From: Thermothelomyces thermophilus ATCC 42464
Lineage: Eukaryota; Ascomycota; Sordariomycetes; Sordariales; Chaetomiaceae
NCBI RefSeq assembly: GCF_000226095.1
Contig: NC_016474.1
Location: forward strand, 1,550,001-1,614,000
DNA: 64,000 bases
Direction: 5' to 3'
Position 1 is the stretch's first letter; every line of letters starts with the position of its first letter. The position numbers were made by a program, and so were the translations under genes. Below, in pieces: positions 1 through 12,900 of this stretch. The notes under the pieces were generated by a model that did not search any database, had not been told where the DNA came from, and worked only from the letters and a program-made list of their open reading frames with translations.

Positions 1-1597
1 CGAATGCAAAATCACTCCTCTGCGCGGCCCAGGGCCAAGCTCTCGAGGCCGTCATATCGTAAGACGGCCACACGCCACATCCCCATTATACGTACCTGGT
101 ACGGTGCCTCCTGCTCACGTCAAACATGGGGCCTTCATCGAAATTATGGTCACACAAGGCTGCCTCGTCCTATGTCCCCGAGGTTCACAGCGCGGGGCTC
201 GCATGCGGCGACAGTCCTGTGATGGAACGAGCTTCATTCGTGCCCTGTCTCTTCGCTTCTGACTGCCCGCTCAATCTCGAGTCGAGCGGCGTGGTCATCC
301 ATGTCCCGGTTCCCTGCCTCTGCAATGGCTCGCACTCCCCCCCCCCCCCCCCCCTTTTCCTGAGGGGAGAAAACAAGCTGGACGAACGGTAACACCAAAG
401 ACGCGCCACGAGGCCAGCCGTACGCCTAATGAGCCAATGCAAGCGCGCTCAAAGTCCCCAACGCTGTCTATCACGGCTGCAGTCGCCTCATCCCCGTTCG
501 TGCGCTGGGCAGAGCCTCTGCCTATCGCCGGCCTCCATCTTGCGCGAGGCTTGCTTGGGAGGTGGCTCTCGAGCACCACCCCCCATTTCCCAACTTATCG
601 CATTCCCCGCATCTTGGGTTGCTGCGCTGTTTTATGCACCAGCAGCGAGCTGGACTTCTCGTTATCCAGCCACCTGGATTCACGCGCCACTCGTGCCGGG
701 GTTTGATGCAGCTGCCCTGGGCCGCGCCAGTCACTGGGTAGCAAGCCTTGGAGCTGATCTAGGGTAGTTTTGGGCGCAAAAGCAAGCCGCAGCACGGCCC
801 AAGACTATCCAAAGCGTCAGCTTGCAGCAAGGAAAACAAGTCGGCCAGGGTGCCTTTTTGAGCTATCCAAAGCGTCAGCTTGCAGCAAGGAAAACAAGTC
901 GGCCAAGGTGCCTTTTTGAGGCTCGCTCGCCTAGCACCGTCCACCCGCCTCGTGGTGTGCGCCTCCTAGGGCCGTGTTTTCCCGCCCCATCCTGGTCCGG
1001 CCTTCGGCTTCTCCCTTCTTGCTTCACTTCCGGTGGCCGAAGCAGCTCAGTATATCTCTTCGCCTGGTCCGGTTGCCGTGATTCTCGTTCGACGACACTG
1101 ACATTGTCCCCGCAAGAACCAAGACCTCGCACCTGCTCCCTACCCTACACTGGGCACCGACGCAACCCTGGATCAACCATCCTGCGGCACATGGGCTCGT
1201 GCCACCAAGCGCTCTCCCGCTGCGGCCACTAAACTGGACCGACCCCAGAAAGAAAACCCGCAGGACCAACAGACGACACATAGCTTAGATAGCTTACAAC
1301 CATCCGACGGACGAACCGCTCTCTCCCCACTGCCCGCCTTGCTGCCGAAGTGTCTCGTGCATCATCCGCTCTTGCCAGGTCCCCGCCGCTCGCTCCTTCG
1401 CGACCGCACTAACCTAGCGCTCGCCTCCCGGTTCTCCATCGTCTTCTTGTCCAGCTGCCCGCGTATTGCCGTCGCACTTGCAGCTGCCGCCTCCCTCGGC
1501 CTAGCAGACTGAGCAGGAGCGTCTGCTACCCGATGGCGGGGGGTTTGCTCCCGTCTCCCCACGCGACTCACGCCAACTTCACCTGCCCTTCTCCACC
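1..1597. other. Upstream region of the zinc-cluster regulator
   Basis: No convincing gene is seen here. The open frames are short, overlap on both strands and resemble no family I know. The stretch holds a C18 run at 337-354 and a perfectly adjacent 58-bp tandem duplication at 805-920. It probably contains the promoter and a long 5' leader of the gene starting at 1598. That is inferred from position only. Confidence 0.5.
805..920. repeat. 58-bp direct tandem duplication, two copies
   Basis: Copy 1 is 805-862 and copy 2 is 863-920. They abut without a spacer and differ at one position (GGCCAGGG against GGCCAAGG). Both copies start CTATCCAAAGCG and end CTTTTTGAG. Near identity suggests a recent duplication, about 680-790 bp upstream of the regulator's start codon. 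Confidence 0.95.
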
Positions 1598-4500
1598 ATG
1601 ACTCGCCCCAAGGTTCCCGACGACAAGCGCCAGCGCACTGCCCAGGCCTGCGACTCGTGCAAGCGCCGGAAGCAGAAGGTGAGAGTCTTTTGTTTCTTTT
1701 CTTCTCGATTGTTTCTTGCAATCGCTTCACTGCTCCCTCCTCGTGCTTCAAGGTCTGGCCAGGGTCACGGCATTACCGCGTTGGATCCCGAGAACTTGGT
1801 CTTTGCTTTGGTCTCACAGCTCTCCAGCAGTCTGATTTGGGGAGTCGGATGCCTCTGCACCTTTGTAATCCCCCGTTCGCCGTTTTGTCTCACTTTCTTA
1901 CCACAAAAAAAAGAGAGAGGAAACAAAAAAAAGGCCACCCTCTCTTTACATATGCCTACCTCCATCTCCCTCGTCGTGATGCATCCTGGCCAGTGGTGCT
2001 TGTTTCTCGAGGAGAGGAGGGTTGCCTGCCTGACCCAACCAAGGAGGTGTGCCCAAACACCCCTCGTATTCCCTTCATTTGTCACATTGTTGCAGAGTAC
2101 AAGGACTGTTAGGGAAGAAGTGGGCTGCTTCCCCCAGCCCCCGATCCAGTGGCACGAGTGTGCAGTGTCTGCTGGCCGCCGACGCTGAAGACGCGCGATG
2201 GCTGTGAGTACAATCCAGAACCCGCGAGTCTCATCGGTCGTTGGTCCTAAATTCAGCGGACGGACACCCCCGTCTAGGGACGCTTTTTCCCCCCTCCAAG
2301 TCATCCTGTCGAGCCTTTCCTCCGGTGATAGTTCCTCCTTCGCTCCGGAATCGGGTTTCATGGCTTGCGTCCTTGCTGACAGTCCCCGTCCAGTGCAATG
2401 GCATGAACCCCTGCCAAACCTGTCAGAGGAGGAAATTGAGCTGCCACTATACGCCAAACAACACTTCCGAACATGCTGCGGACTCTGTTGCGTCACCAAC
2501 CAAGCGGCGCCACCTGGATAATTCCCCGCCCTCGATACCCTCGGTCCTCAAGGCACCAGAAGAACTATCTCCTCACTCCGGCGACGCAATGCAAGCTTGG
2601 AGCCAGCCGCGGAAGAGCGAGCAGCAGCCGGGGGACGCGTCGATGTCGGGGATGATGACATCGCAACCACCGCTCTCGATGCCCGCCCAGGATCATACCC
2701 GGCAAGGCTTCTTGCGAAATCCCAAAAAGACACCGAGTCGTAACAATATGAAGGGGCTACCCGAGGAGACCAGCATTTACACGGAAACTCGGATGTTGCA
2801 GGATCAGACTGGTCGCCTCCGTAAGTCTCTTCCGGGGCGCCTTTTTTTTAAAAAAAAAATTTAAAGAAATGTTGGCTTCTCGTCCTTGCTAACCCTCGCT
2901 CTAACCCAGTGTACATCGGAGATGCCTCCACCCTGTCCATTCTGCAGTTGACTCGCATTATCATTGAGAACACCGCAGGGTCAGACATTGGCTCACCGTT
3001 CATCGATGACCCTAAGAGGCATCGTATACTGGAGAGCATCATCGACTTCCCGGACGACGTGCGGATTCCCAGCCCGTTGCCAGACAAAGAGACCGCCGAC
3101 GTTCTCATAGCGTCCTACTTCACGAATGTCAGCCGACCCTTCTACTGTCGACGAGAACGCTTGCTGATGTTCGCTAGACTTGCGGCCTGGTTGAAATTTT
3201 GGATAAGGCTTCTTTCCTAAGGTCAGTCGAGGAGTGTTACCGGGACCCTCCCTCCTCCGGGAATGATTTCCTCTGCAACTTATACCTGGTGCTGGCTATT
3301 GGCCTGCTCTTGGCAACGCCTCCCCCTGGGAGTCACGAGGAGATGGTAGTGCAAAGACAGCTCGCAGCGCAGCCAAATAGGGCAGAGCTCTTCTTTCGAA
3401 GTGCCAGGTCCATGTGCGACCCTGCGGCCGGCTTCGAGGATGCAGACTTCTGGTCTATCCAGGCATTGGCCTTGATGACCATTTACATGCTCGTCAATTC
3501 CAAGAGGAACAGGGCATATGCATATCTAGGTAAGTCGTCTCTGGATGGTGCAACCACGAACACCTGTAGGAAGACTTACCAGCTCCCCCCCCATCTAGGC
3601 ATGGCAGTCCGTTCTGCTTTCGCCTTGGGCTTACATCGGGAGGAGACAATGAACGACTTCATCTTCACGCCAGCTCAGATGAGGGTTCGGAGGACTTTGT
3701 GGAAGACTCTGTTCATCCTCGACCGCTTTCTGGCTGCCACACTGGGGAGGCCGACCGCCATATCCGAGGACGACTGCTCTTGCAAGATCCTGCCGGACGA
3801 CAATGCCGCTGATATCCCGTCCATGGTCGGATCGGAAGCCGACCAGATCCATGCGAGATGCCTCGATGCCTGTGTCGAGAGCGCTCATATCATTGGCGTG
3901 ACGCTCAAGGTCTTCTCGCGGAGAAAGATCTCCACCGCAAGGGTTCAGGAGATAGTCGATATGTCCAAAAACTGGGATCAAGCCTCCCACACACAACCTT
4001 ACAGGCGCCATTCCGGTGGGGGATCGGCGGATCCAGCCCATCGAGTCGCCTCTCTTCACGTCGGGCTCTTTTCTTTGCACTCGCTCATTCTTCTCACCAG
4101 GCAGTTGTTCGTAATGCACAACTGGATGCTTGTGGAGGAGCGGTCAGGCATCAAGAAGTCCGCGCAAATCCGGGAATCGTCAATGGCAAGGTTCTCTGAA
4201 GCATGTGTCATCGCTTCTTACCGGACAATTCGGCTAGCTCGAAGCGCTTGGAGCGATGGTTACCTTCCACGTCGGAACCCCTTTGTCATGTAGGTTCCTA
4301 CCCGATATATGTCGTCGCTGCCGCCTCTTAGACTCTGAGCTGACTGCCACGCCAGATACTTTGTATTCGCTGCCAGCCTTGTTATTCTCATGAACCAGTT
4401 CTCTTCCCTGTATTATACGAGCGAGTACAACAAGACCATGCGCGACGCCCTAGACATCGTAGCGTACTGCGCCGAGAGCGACTCGCAAGCGCAGCGTGTC

Positions 4501-5166
4501 CTCGATATCATTACGAGGTTCTCACAAGTAGTCGACAAGTGGACCGAGAACCACTCTCACTCTGCGCCGAAGCTCTCAGACGACTTCAGCTGCCTCTACA
4601 GCCAGCCTTCACACTCCGGAACCGCTTCCGGTCATATGCCTCCAGGGCCCGCTCTCGATACGGGCTTCCACGTGCGAACCTCTCCTCAAACGGCCAGCGG
4701 ACCGGACCCCGGCTTGCTGACCCCGCCATCGATACCCAAGGTGCCAATATTGGACGTGCTATCCGCCCAAGCTCCCAGCGCCGCCCTTGAAGCTAGGGCC
4801 AGCGGCATGTCGCCCCCACACGCTTCCATCCCTCCCGCCACGCTTCTGCGCAACCGTCCGAGTGTGCTCGCCCACTCGTCGCTTGCGACCACGGAACTGC
4901 TCGGTGGAAACTTCGAGTTCGATATTGACGGTTTATGGTACAGCTGTACCAATTACCTTCCCCCGGTTCCTTCAGTCGCCCCGGGCATCAGCAGCCTTGC
5001 CTTACAGTTTCCGCCACCAGTTATTGGCGCGCCCACAGAGCCTTACGGTGCGTACCTGACCCTCAGCTTCTGCCCGACTGAGAAAACTATAGCCCGGGTT
5101 CCTTTCGTTATATGCTCTAGCTAATGCGTGGAACTGGTTCGTTTGGCAGACAAGCCGGTATTCTGA
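1598..5166 (+). CDS. Zn(II)2Cys6 fungal transcription factor
   Basis: Likely nuclear DNA-binding regulator of 825 residues. Exons: 1598-1678, 2394-2820, 2910-3127, 3178-3529, 3599-4289, 4356-5047, 5150-5166. The zinc cluster is C18-x2-C21-x6-C28-x5-C34-x2-C37-x6-C44 and is split by intron 1 just before C28. The middle (about 190-480) matches the fungal-specific transcription factor domain: a GRLLYIGDASTL stretch, then TCGLVEILDKASFL across the 50-nt intron 3, then AVRSAFALGLHREE and the GRPTAISEDDC stretch. The linker and the C-terminal 200 residues are rich in Pro and Ser. Intron 1 is 715 nt, far longer than the others. The last intron and the five-residue final exon are the least certain; without that splice the frame ends at 5124. 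The gene is convergent with the dioxygenase. Target genes cannot be told from sequence. Confidence 0.88.
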
Positions 5167-5371
5167 GTTCTTGCCACTATCAAGGCACGGAGACGCTTTA
5201 AACACATTCTGTTTCGGGGAAACTTGGCGGTTTCCCCCGAGCAACAGTCAACTTTGAACAGCTGGCTGCAGAGTGTAGCGATGAGGAAACGAAACGAAGA
5301 CGGGGCGAGGTGCCTCTTTGCTGCTTCAGCCTACATCACAAATACACCTGATAACCCCCCTACTACCGAGA

Positions 5372-6371
5372 TCAACCACGACCGAGCACGAAGTCGTACT
5401 TGAGTGACCACCGCGCGTTGGGGTCTCCCTCGCGTGGTACAAATTTGACCACCAGTTCATCCTTGACAGCAAACACGGCATCCTTGGAGATGTATTTGTC
5501 CCGATCGTCATACAGCTGGGTCGTCAAAGCTCGGAAGCCTGGCGCGGAAACAATGACGTGGATGTGACCCGGCCGATAAGGATGCCGATCCAGCAAGTTC
5601 AGCAGTTTCCCCGCCGGTCCGTCGTTAGGAATAGGATACGCGACCGGCCGCAGTGCATAGAAAGCGAAGCGACCCTCAGCGTCGGTCTGGAACCGGCCTC
5701 GACAGTTCATATCCGGCTGCGACTCATCCTGCTGCTCATACAACCCATTGGGCGCCGTGTGCCACACATCCACGATCGCCCCCTTAATCGGCGCGCCCGA
5801 GCTTGCCAAGACGCGGCCCGTTATCAGAGCGGAGTCGGCGACTGCTTGGTCGTACCAGGACACTGCAGGACTCAGATTTCGAACAATGGAGCTACCGTTT
5901 GGCAACAATGGCGCATCGTGCCGGTAGAACGGGCCCAGAATGGCAGAGGGGGTTTCGGAGTTGGAAGTCCCCAACATCTTGGACGTTATCTCATCAACCA
6001 GGCTTTCCAAACCCACAATATCACACAAGAGCTGGGTCTCGTTTCGCCGGTCGTCCGACATCTTGCCACATTCGTTGATCTGTGACGCGTCAGCATGAAC
6101 TAGCACCGAGTGTTGGCAGCGATGCACAGTTGCTCACGAAATCGACGGCGGCCATCCACTCAGCAACAGTCAGGTTAACCTCACGCGCGAAGGCGTGGAG
6201 GTGGCGCACAAGGCTGGGCATCACTTCGGCCAGGCGCCGATTGGCGTTCGGGCCTGTGGCAGCGATGACCCTGTCTGTGAACGTCCCGCCATATGGCGGT
6301 TTCTTTGGCAAACTGTTGGTCTCGAACGCCATAGCCGCTCCTGGAGTTTGGTCGGGTATCATCTGGCCCAT
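5372..6371 (-). CDS. Intradiol ring-cleavage dioxygenase
   Basis: Non-haem Fe(III) enzyme that opens catechol-type rings between the two hydroxyls. Exons: 6371-6138 and 6079-5372, with a 58-nt intron; 313 residues. An N-terminal helical domain (about 25-125) precedes LGPFY and the catalytic beta-sandwich. The expected iron ligands are present: Y192 (NGLYE), Y226 (PVAYPIP), H250 and H252 (RPGHIHV). The Tyr-His spacing of 24 is as in catechol 1,2-dioxygenases. There is no signal peptide, so a cytosolic enzyme is likely. The N-terminal domain fits the hydroxyquinol/catechol 1,2-dioxygenase group rather than protocatechuate 3,4-dioxygenase; the substrate within that group is undecided. The first in-frame ATG is at 6371; the frame runs further up only from a TTG. 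Confidence 0.9.
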
Positions 6372-9300
6372 CTTGAAGCTGGTGGTGAAAGACGAGGATT
6401 CTAGGGGTGTCAGGTCCAAACTTCATCGGTCGTGGGAAGGGGGGCGGCAGAGGGGACTCTTAAAGAAACGAGGGAGAGACCAGCCGCGACTAGAAGACGC
6501 CTCAGACGCCTCAAGTACCTGGTCCTTGTCCTTTGGTGAGAGGATTGGGAACAAGGGACAAGCACACAGGGATGTCACACCGCATTGGACAGTATCACAT
6601 GGAAATACGGATGAACCATGGGCGAACGACAGTATGAAAAATTCTCCGTGCGACCAAACGAGATTCATCAGCACAGAACAACCGACACAGCCATGTTGGG
6701 TTAGGACGGCCTTGAAGACAGCCTCTGTGCTTTTCGTCATTCGATGTCAATCAATGACTGTTGACATCTACGAAAACCCCTGCGTGGCCCGCATGAAACA
6801 TGGTCATGCGACTCCGCCAGGTCTGCCCGAATGTCGGACAACTGTTTGTACATACACACGCGACGTGCCGAGTTTGCGGCCCAAGAGGTTTTTCGCAAAC
6901 CCAGTAACCAGGACACAGACCCTTGCCTGGGCGATGAGATGAGATATGCAGGCCGCTGCCCATACGCTGATGCTCGAAAAAGTCTCACGGTTCGACACGA
7001 ACGGTCGCGGGCCAAGCCGCGAAACAAGTTCTGTCCACGGATCCAGGAAGACGGTGCGCCGCCTACACAGAGGGAACGGTGTGAGAACCCCCCTTGGCTA
7101 GCGCGAGGTTGGCAGCCGCTGACCGCCTGCAGCATCTGTATATGTTTGGATCCAGGCCACATATGGAATACAGACGTCGGGACGAACATCTTCTGGAAGC
7201 GTGATACTGTGTCAAACCGACGGGGCGGTCTTGTGGAGATCCAGCTTGATGCCAACATTGGTGTTCCCATGGTGAGATGAACCCGGATTTCGCATGTGTC
7301 TCGGAGAAGGAAAGCAGCGAGCAGATGGTTCGAGTGTACGCGTCGGCGACAATCGCGCCAAATCGGGGGGGCACGGCAATAAATATACTACGCAAGCGGC
7401 AACAGAGAACCGAAGAGGCCCTCTGGGCCTTGAGAGATCGGAATGTACCGACCAAGGCGGCTACCCTTGCGGCGTTTGCAGACCCTGCCCGAACGCGGAA
7501 ATAAGTTTAAGCACAGTCGCCAGACATCGCATACCGCCCCTTCCACCTGATCAAACAACAAGTATGATGTCCCTAGGGTACCGCTCCTGTGGCGCGAATC
7601 GGTCGAAACAAATGCCGGTTCCAGTCAGCCGGGGCGAAATGCCTTGGACCGGAGCAAGACCCGGCGCAGCCGAGCGCAAGCCAAGAGACGCCGGTGAGCT
7701 CCGATTCATCCGGGCAAGGCACCCGATGGGTCGTCGTCTTTTCTTTTCTGGCCTTCTTGGTCCCAGCGAGGACTGCTCCTATTGCCGCAGCCTGAGGTGA
7801 AACCCAGCAGATGTGGCGGTCAGCGTCTCGATGACGTGTGGTCTAAATTGGTGAGTTGCGGTCGTTCCAGATTCTGCCAGCCATCTTTGGTTGGTGGGCT
7901 GCGGTGGTGTGATGCATACATACAAGCCCAGGCTCCGGCCCAATAGGGTGCGATCTCTCACTCGTCACAGTACGGAGTACATATGCTACGTCCACCACCA
8001 CGAGTCCAACATGTGTGGTAACCCAAGCCTGGACATGAAGCCAGGGCGTTCCGTTACCTATGAGTTGGGACCAAGGGAGTGTAATGTGTAACAGAAGCTA
8101 GGTTTTTTGGTGTTTGAAAGTACGTGTTTTCTTCTTTCATCCTCCAGGGAAAAGGCGCGAGTAATGGAGAGGTTTCATGAATGGGATGGTACAGTACATC
8201 CATACATTGATGATCGAAATGTCAGTTGATCGCGTATCAGATCTGTCTAACTTGAGTCCTTGGACACAGTCAAGGATACAGGGGGGGGGGGGGGGGTGAG
8301 TCCGTCCTCGGCCGTGGCATCGTCCACTAGTGGGCAGAGGTCGGAGGGTACATTATCCGGAATTTACGACCCGGCCCCTCTTCTTTCTTTTTGTTTTGTT
8401 TGTTTGCTAGCGCCGGGTCGATTCTGCATTGGGTCCGATAAGGAAATGACTGGTGGTCCCCAAAAGCAAAAGGACGCTGGCCAGTTTCCTGGACTGGAAC
8501 TGTTATTTTCTTCTTCCTTTTCCCACCCTTCTCCTCCTCTTCCTCCACCCCTCCCGCATTTTCCATTTTGGCTTCCCATTTCGTGTCGTTCCTCCACTTA
8601 GTGTTTCCCTCGGCCTGGGAACCCGAGATATTGTGTACGTACATACATATAGGTGTATGACGAACAACGCGAGACCGGGAGTGGTGGGATAGTTAGATGG
8701 TATCCTAACCCTGCCACCTTCCCACCCGGTTCTTTGTCGTGCGCCCCTTGTGTAATAAGATAGTTCAACGTCCTTGTCACTTGGGGATCCGTCTCACCGG
8801 GTACAACCAAGCAGACGAATGAGGCGCAGGGCACTTCGCCTTGGGGCCGGCTCTGTTTCACCACTTTCTGGGTAGTTATGTATAGTTCGACGGCGAGCCT
8901 CGCGCTGGTTGGCTGGGGGCTTGAAATAGTGAAGAGATCTATGCATGCTTTACCGTGAGCCAGATGGTGGGGTGGAATAAAAAGCCGTCAGGATCTAGTT
9001 AATCTGTCTCGGAGTTGAGGCGTTGAGTAGTGGTAGTTTTATATTACAGCTGTCAAAAAGACGGTGGCGTACATAACGTCATCCATACCCTGCTTAGCCA
9101 CATACCCGATTCGGCCAGGCTCATTTCCAGCAAATTTCATCAAATTAGAACATCCACCAGAGCAACCCAACTTTCTTAATTTTCTTCCAAACACCACTCT
9201 TCGACTCCTTTCGACATCACGATCACAATCACCGATAAGAAGAATCCCCCCGAGCCGTCGCCGTACCGCCAGGACGAAGACCGATATCGAGACCTCGAAA

Positions 9301-9982
9301 CCTTCTATATTTTACTGGATATAAGCGCTATATTATAGGGGGCTTAAAGAGGGGGTAGTCTTTTAGGGTGATATAGGGGGAAGGGAGGGTAATAAATAGG
9401 ATAATTGGTATCTCTGGATTATTCTGGTTCGAATGTAACAGATTTGGTACTTCTAGAGCTAGAATTGGTTGAGTTATTGTACTACTGTTTATCGTGTTTT
9501 TGCTTGCGAATTGAGTGGCCGAATTGGGTGTATGGCCGAAAAGGGTATGAGATACGTTACACGTACTTGTCGTATGTACATGTACATAGTACATGCCCCT
9601 GCCTCTTGTCATTGTGCGACTGCGCCTTCGGGTAAGTACGGAGTTGTAGAACGCCGTCATATCCCGGCTGGTGAGAGTGGTTTCAGCGCATAGACTAAAG
9701 CCGAAGACGCGAGGGTGGGCGAGTTGCTCAGATACACAGTTGTTTGTGCAGGCGTACAACGTTTAACAGTCACATGCCACGCTTCCCTATGCAAGGTGGT
9801 TGGGGGGGGGGGGGGGGTAAGCTGAAGGCTTAGGTAACTCGCTACGCAGATCGGTCAGTAGATGCTGGAAGCGTTCTTGCTCTCACAGCAGATGAGCAAC
9901 GAGTCCCTGCTTTACAACAGTCATCACTTAAGTTCTCCATGCGGCGAGGACTTCGCTCAGCCAAGCAGGATCAAGTAGCACC
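6372..9982. other. Gene-poor 3.6 kb stretch
   Basis: No gene could be supported on either strand. Small frames (for example 6831-7280 and 7294-7800 on +, 6737-7270 on -) overlap one another and show no known motif. Visible structure: a G16 run at 8281-8296, a C/T-rich tract about 8505-8570, an unusually AT-rich patch about 9290-9480, TGTACATGTACATAGTACAT near 9578, and a G16 run at 9802-9817. The left end should hold the dioxygenase promoter and the right end the transporter 3' region. Confidence 0.5.
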
Positions 9983-12900
9983 TTAGCCCCACGCAGCTGG
10001 CCCAAAGGTTTCCCCAGGGGCCATCACTACTTGTACAGCCTCCCCTCTATAGTCCATTGTCTCTTTGATCACTTCGTTACCCCACCACCTGGGTGGTTCG
10101 ACCTCCCTTAGGGTAAAGGCGAAAAAGATGAACAGCGTGCTCAGCGCCAGCCCCAGGTCCAATCCAGAACTCGTCAGGAAATTCAGCCTGCTCCACCAGC
10201 CAAAGTGCCTCTTCTTGATCAGATATTGGAACACATAGCCAACGATGCCCCACGATAGGTAATTGAGGGGCGTGGCAGGTGGGATGGCGCCGGCGCCGCC
10301 GAAGATGACGGGTGCCATGAGGTAACGCAAGAAGGACTTTGGGCGGCGCTTAGCAAGTAAGTAAATCACGATGGGCGTTACCGCGCCCAGGAAGAAGCAG
10401 ATAAAGAGTGAAGAGTAGATCTGGCCCGGGGAGAAGATGCGAGCGGGGCCGATCAAACCCCATATTACGGATGCTGAGAGCACACGGGAATGTTAGCGAG
10501 GGTTGATAAAAAAAAAAGACTCAAAACTGGGGATATTGCAAAGGCTATTAATAGAGAATTACCGGAGAAGAACACGCGCCCGCCAGGGCAGGTGAAGTGG
10601 TCAGGTTGTGTGGGCTCGCAGACATTTGGGATGGTCTTGAGGGCGTAATTGAGGACCATGACCTGGATGAAACAGGAAAAGGTAGTAGCAACGACCTGGG
10701 CCATGAACATGGTGCGTGGCGGAATCTTCATGTAGTGGCCGAATTTCAGGTCGGATACGAAGGTAAGGGCTTGAGACATGGTGATGTAACCAAAAGTTTT
10801 GAAACTGCCCTTATCAGCACGGTGGCCTGGCCCGGTGGAACGGCGAGGAGATACTCACATCATCAGAGCCAGCGGCCGGCCCGGCTGAATGTATCCATAT
10901 ACAAACTCGGTGAGCACATTCAGTCCAATCTGATTGTTCGTGACGGCCTGGATGATGCCGATCGGTAAGGAGAATACGAAGGAGATGAGAACGGCCAGCA
11001 AGAAGGCCCACCAAGTCATGTTGGTGGGCCAGGCGAGGACGGTCACGAAGCCGAGGATGAGCATCTGTCGTGTGTGAGCGGATCCGGGTGTTGAAACTGC
11101 AACGGAGAAAGCAAGCATACCACAAAAAAGAGCGACATATACCACCAAGTTGGCGCCTCCTTGTATCGCCTCATCAGCTTCATGTGGATGTCCGGTTTCT
11201 CCGTCGTGCTACTCTTGTACTGTCGCCAGATGGTCTTGCCGTGGTGCAAGTATGTGTATACAATCAGCGAGGCAATGGCGGCGAAGGAAAGGCCGTAGGA
11301 AATGGCAAATGTTGTGCTGGTCCGTTAGTACGTGGATTGAACAGGAGGAAACTGGAACCTACCTTAGAAATAAGGGGGAATAATTGTTGTATGCCTCGAC
11401 GTCCAGGGTGTAGTCCGCAGAGAGGATGCGGGATACATCGTACGGTTTCCCCGTGTTGTCATACGTGTTGGAGTCGCTCATGGGCAAGTACTGCGAGTAC
11501 CAAGCCCCGCCATAGTGGAGGACAGAGGCGAGGACTACAAAGAACAAGACAACGCCGATCATTGTGTTCGCAATGGCATGCCTACGTTATGAGTCGGTCT
11601 GCAATCCCGTCTCACGCAAGATGTAGTTGGAGGAAGGCAGCTTACCATGGCGGTATCAGTGGCGAACCAACGAAGCCCGAGATCTGGGTCCAGTCGAAGG
11701 TGATGGGCAGCAGCGACAGACCGGTCGTGTATCCAAACAGCTGATTGACGACAGGGCTCTCCGGGGCGAGCCATGTCATGAAGGCAAACGAACTGAGGAA
11801 CTGGGCCAGGAAGCCCGGGATGAAGTAGTAGATAAAGGATCCGGCGGTAACCAGAGCGAACCACCTGTACCGCGGCATCGACTCGCCAATGATGGTGGGA
11901 TCCCTGTCCTCTGTGCTCTCGTACATGGCGTTCATCAGCGTTACCGACACCAGATTGCCAGGCCAGATCATGGAGGCGGGATACACTTGCGTTGCTGGTC
12001 AGTATCATCCGACAGGAGCGAAGAGGTGTATTGCAATGGAGAAGGGAGCCCACCGAGGAACCTCCGCATCATGCCGGCAATGCCGTAGCCGAGACTCTGG
12101 GTTGAGACAACGAGAAATAGTTGCCACAAAAGGCCAAAGTCTTGCTTGTAAAATACCTTCTGGGCCAGGATGATGTCGGTCGCATACGCCACGGAGAAGG
12201 AAACGCTGGCCATGACGACGACGATGGCGTGCTCCTTGATGTTGAACGGGCCGGGGTTTAATGCCAACCTCACCCTTTTGATACCTAGGCCCATCCGCGT
12301 ACCCTTGCCGAACCATGGCAGCGGCATCCTGACCTCTTTATCGGGAACAAACCGGGCCCAGCCCCTCCCGAGAGGCCTGGATTGAGGGTTAGCGACAGAG
12401 GAAGAGAGAAGGAAAAGCGAAGGTGGGGGGGTGGGGGGAGGGGGAGAGAAGGACGAAGGACAAGAGCGTTAAGGAGGAGCAGGCCGGACCAGCAACCTAC
12501 CAAGCAATAACCTGCGCAATCAGCGCACCCAAGCTGATGTTGGGCGACCGCAGCGAAAAGAGCGTGTTCATGCTCGCACCCAAGAAGATCAGGGCCAGCC
12601 CGATGGTCCAGGCGCGGACAGTGTTGCACGGCAAAGTCGGGTCGTCGTAGGGGTGGACAGCGGCGCGGACTTCCGGGTAGGGCGAATCTTCTACCTCATC
12701 TTCATGGTCGTCGCCGTCCTCTCCCTCTTCACCTCCAGAAACTAACGGGTCAAGGTCTTCCGAGTCCAGAGAGATCTTGGGCCCAGTACCGTCGTGGTGA
12801 TGGTGGTGGTGATGGTGGTCGACGCTGGAAAGGGAGTGGCGGGGAATGGGCTGATGACGTTGCGAGTAGTCAGCAGGGAGGTTTGGGTCGAGCAGGAGTT

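Noticed and set aside
1598-6371. Regulator plus dioxygenase as an aromatic-degradation cluster
   Set aside because: The two genes are convergent, share no promoter, and no transporter or downstream pathway gene for aromatics lies nearby; adjacency alone is weak evidence.
6372-6419. N-terminal extension of the dioxygenase
   Set aside because: Starts with TTG, not ATG; the first ATG in frame is 6371.
6082-6942. 286-codon + strand frame
   Set aside because: Antisense to dioxygenase exon 1 and then through unrelated sequence; no motif.
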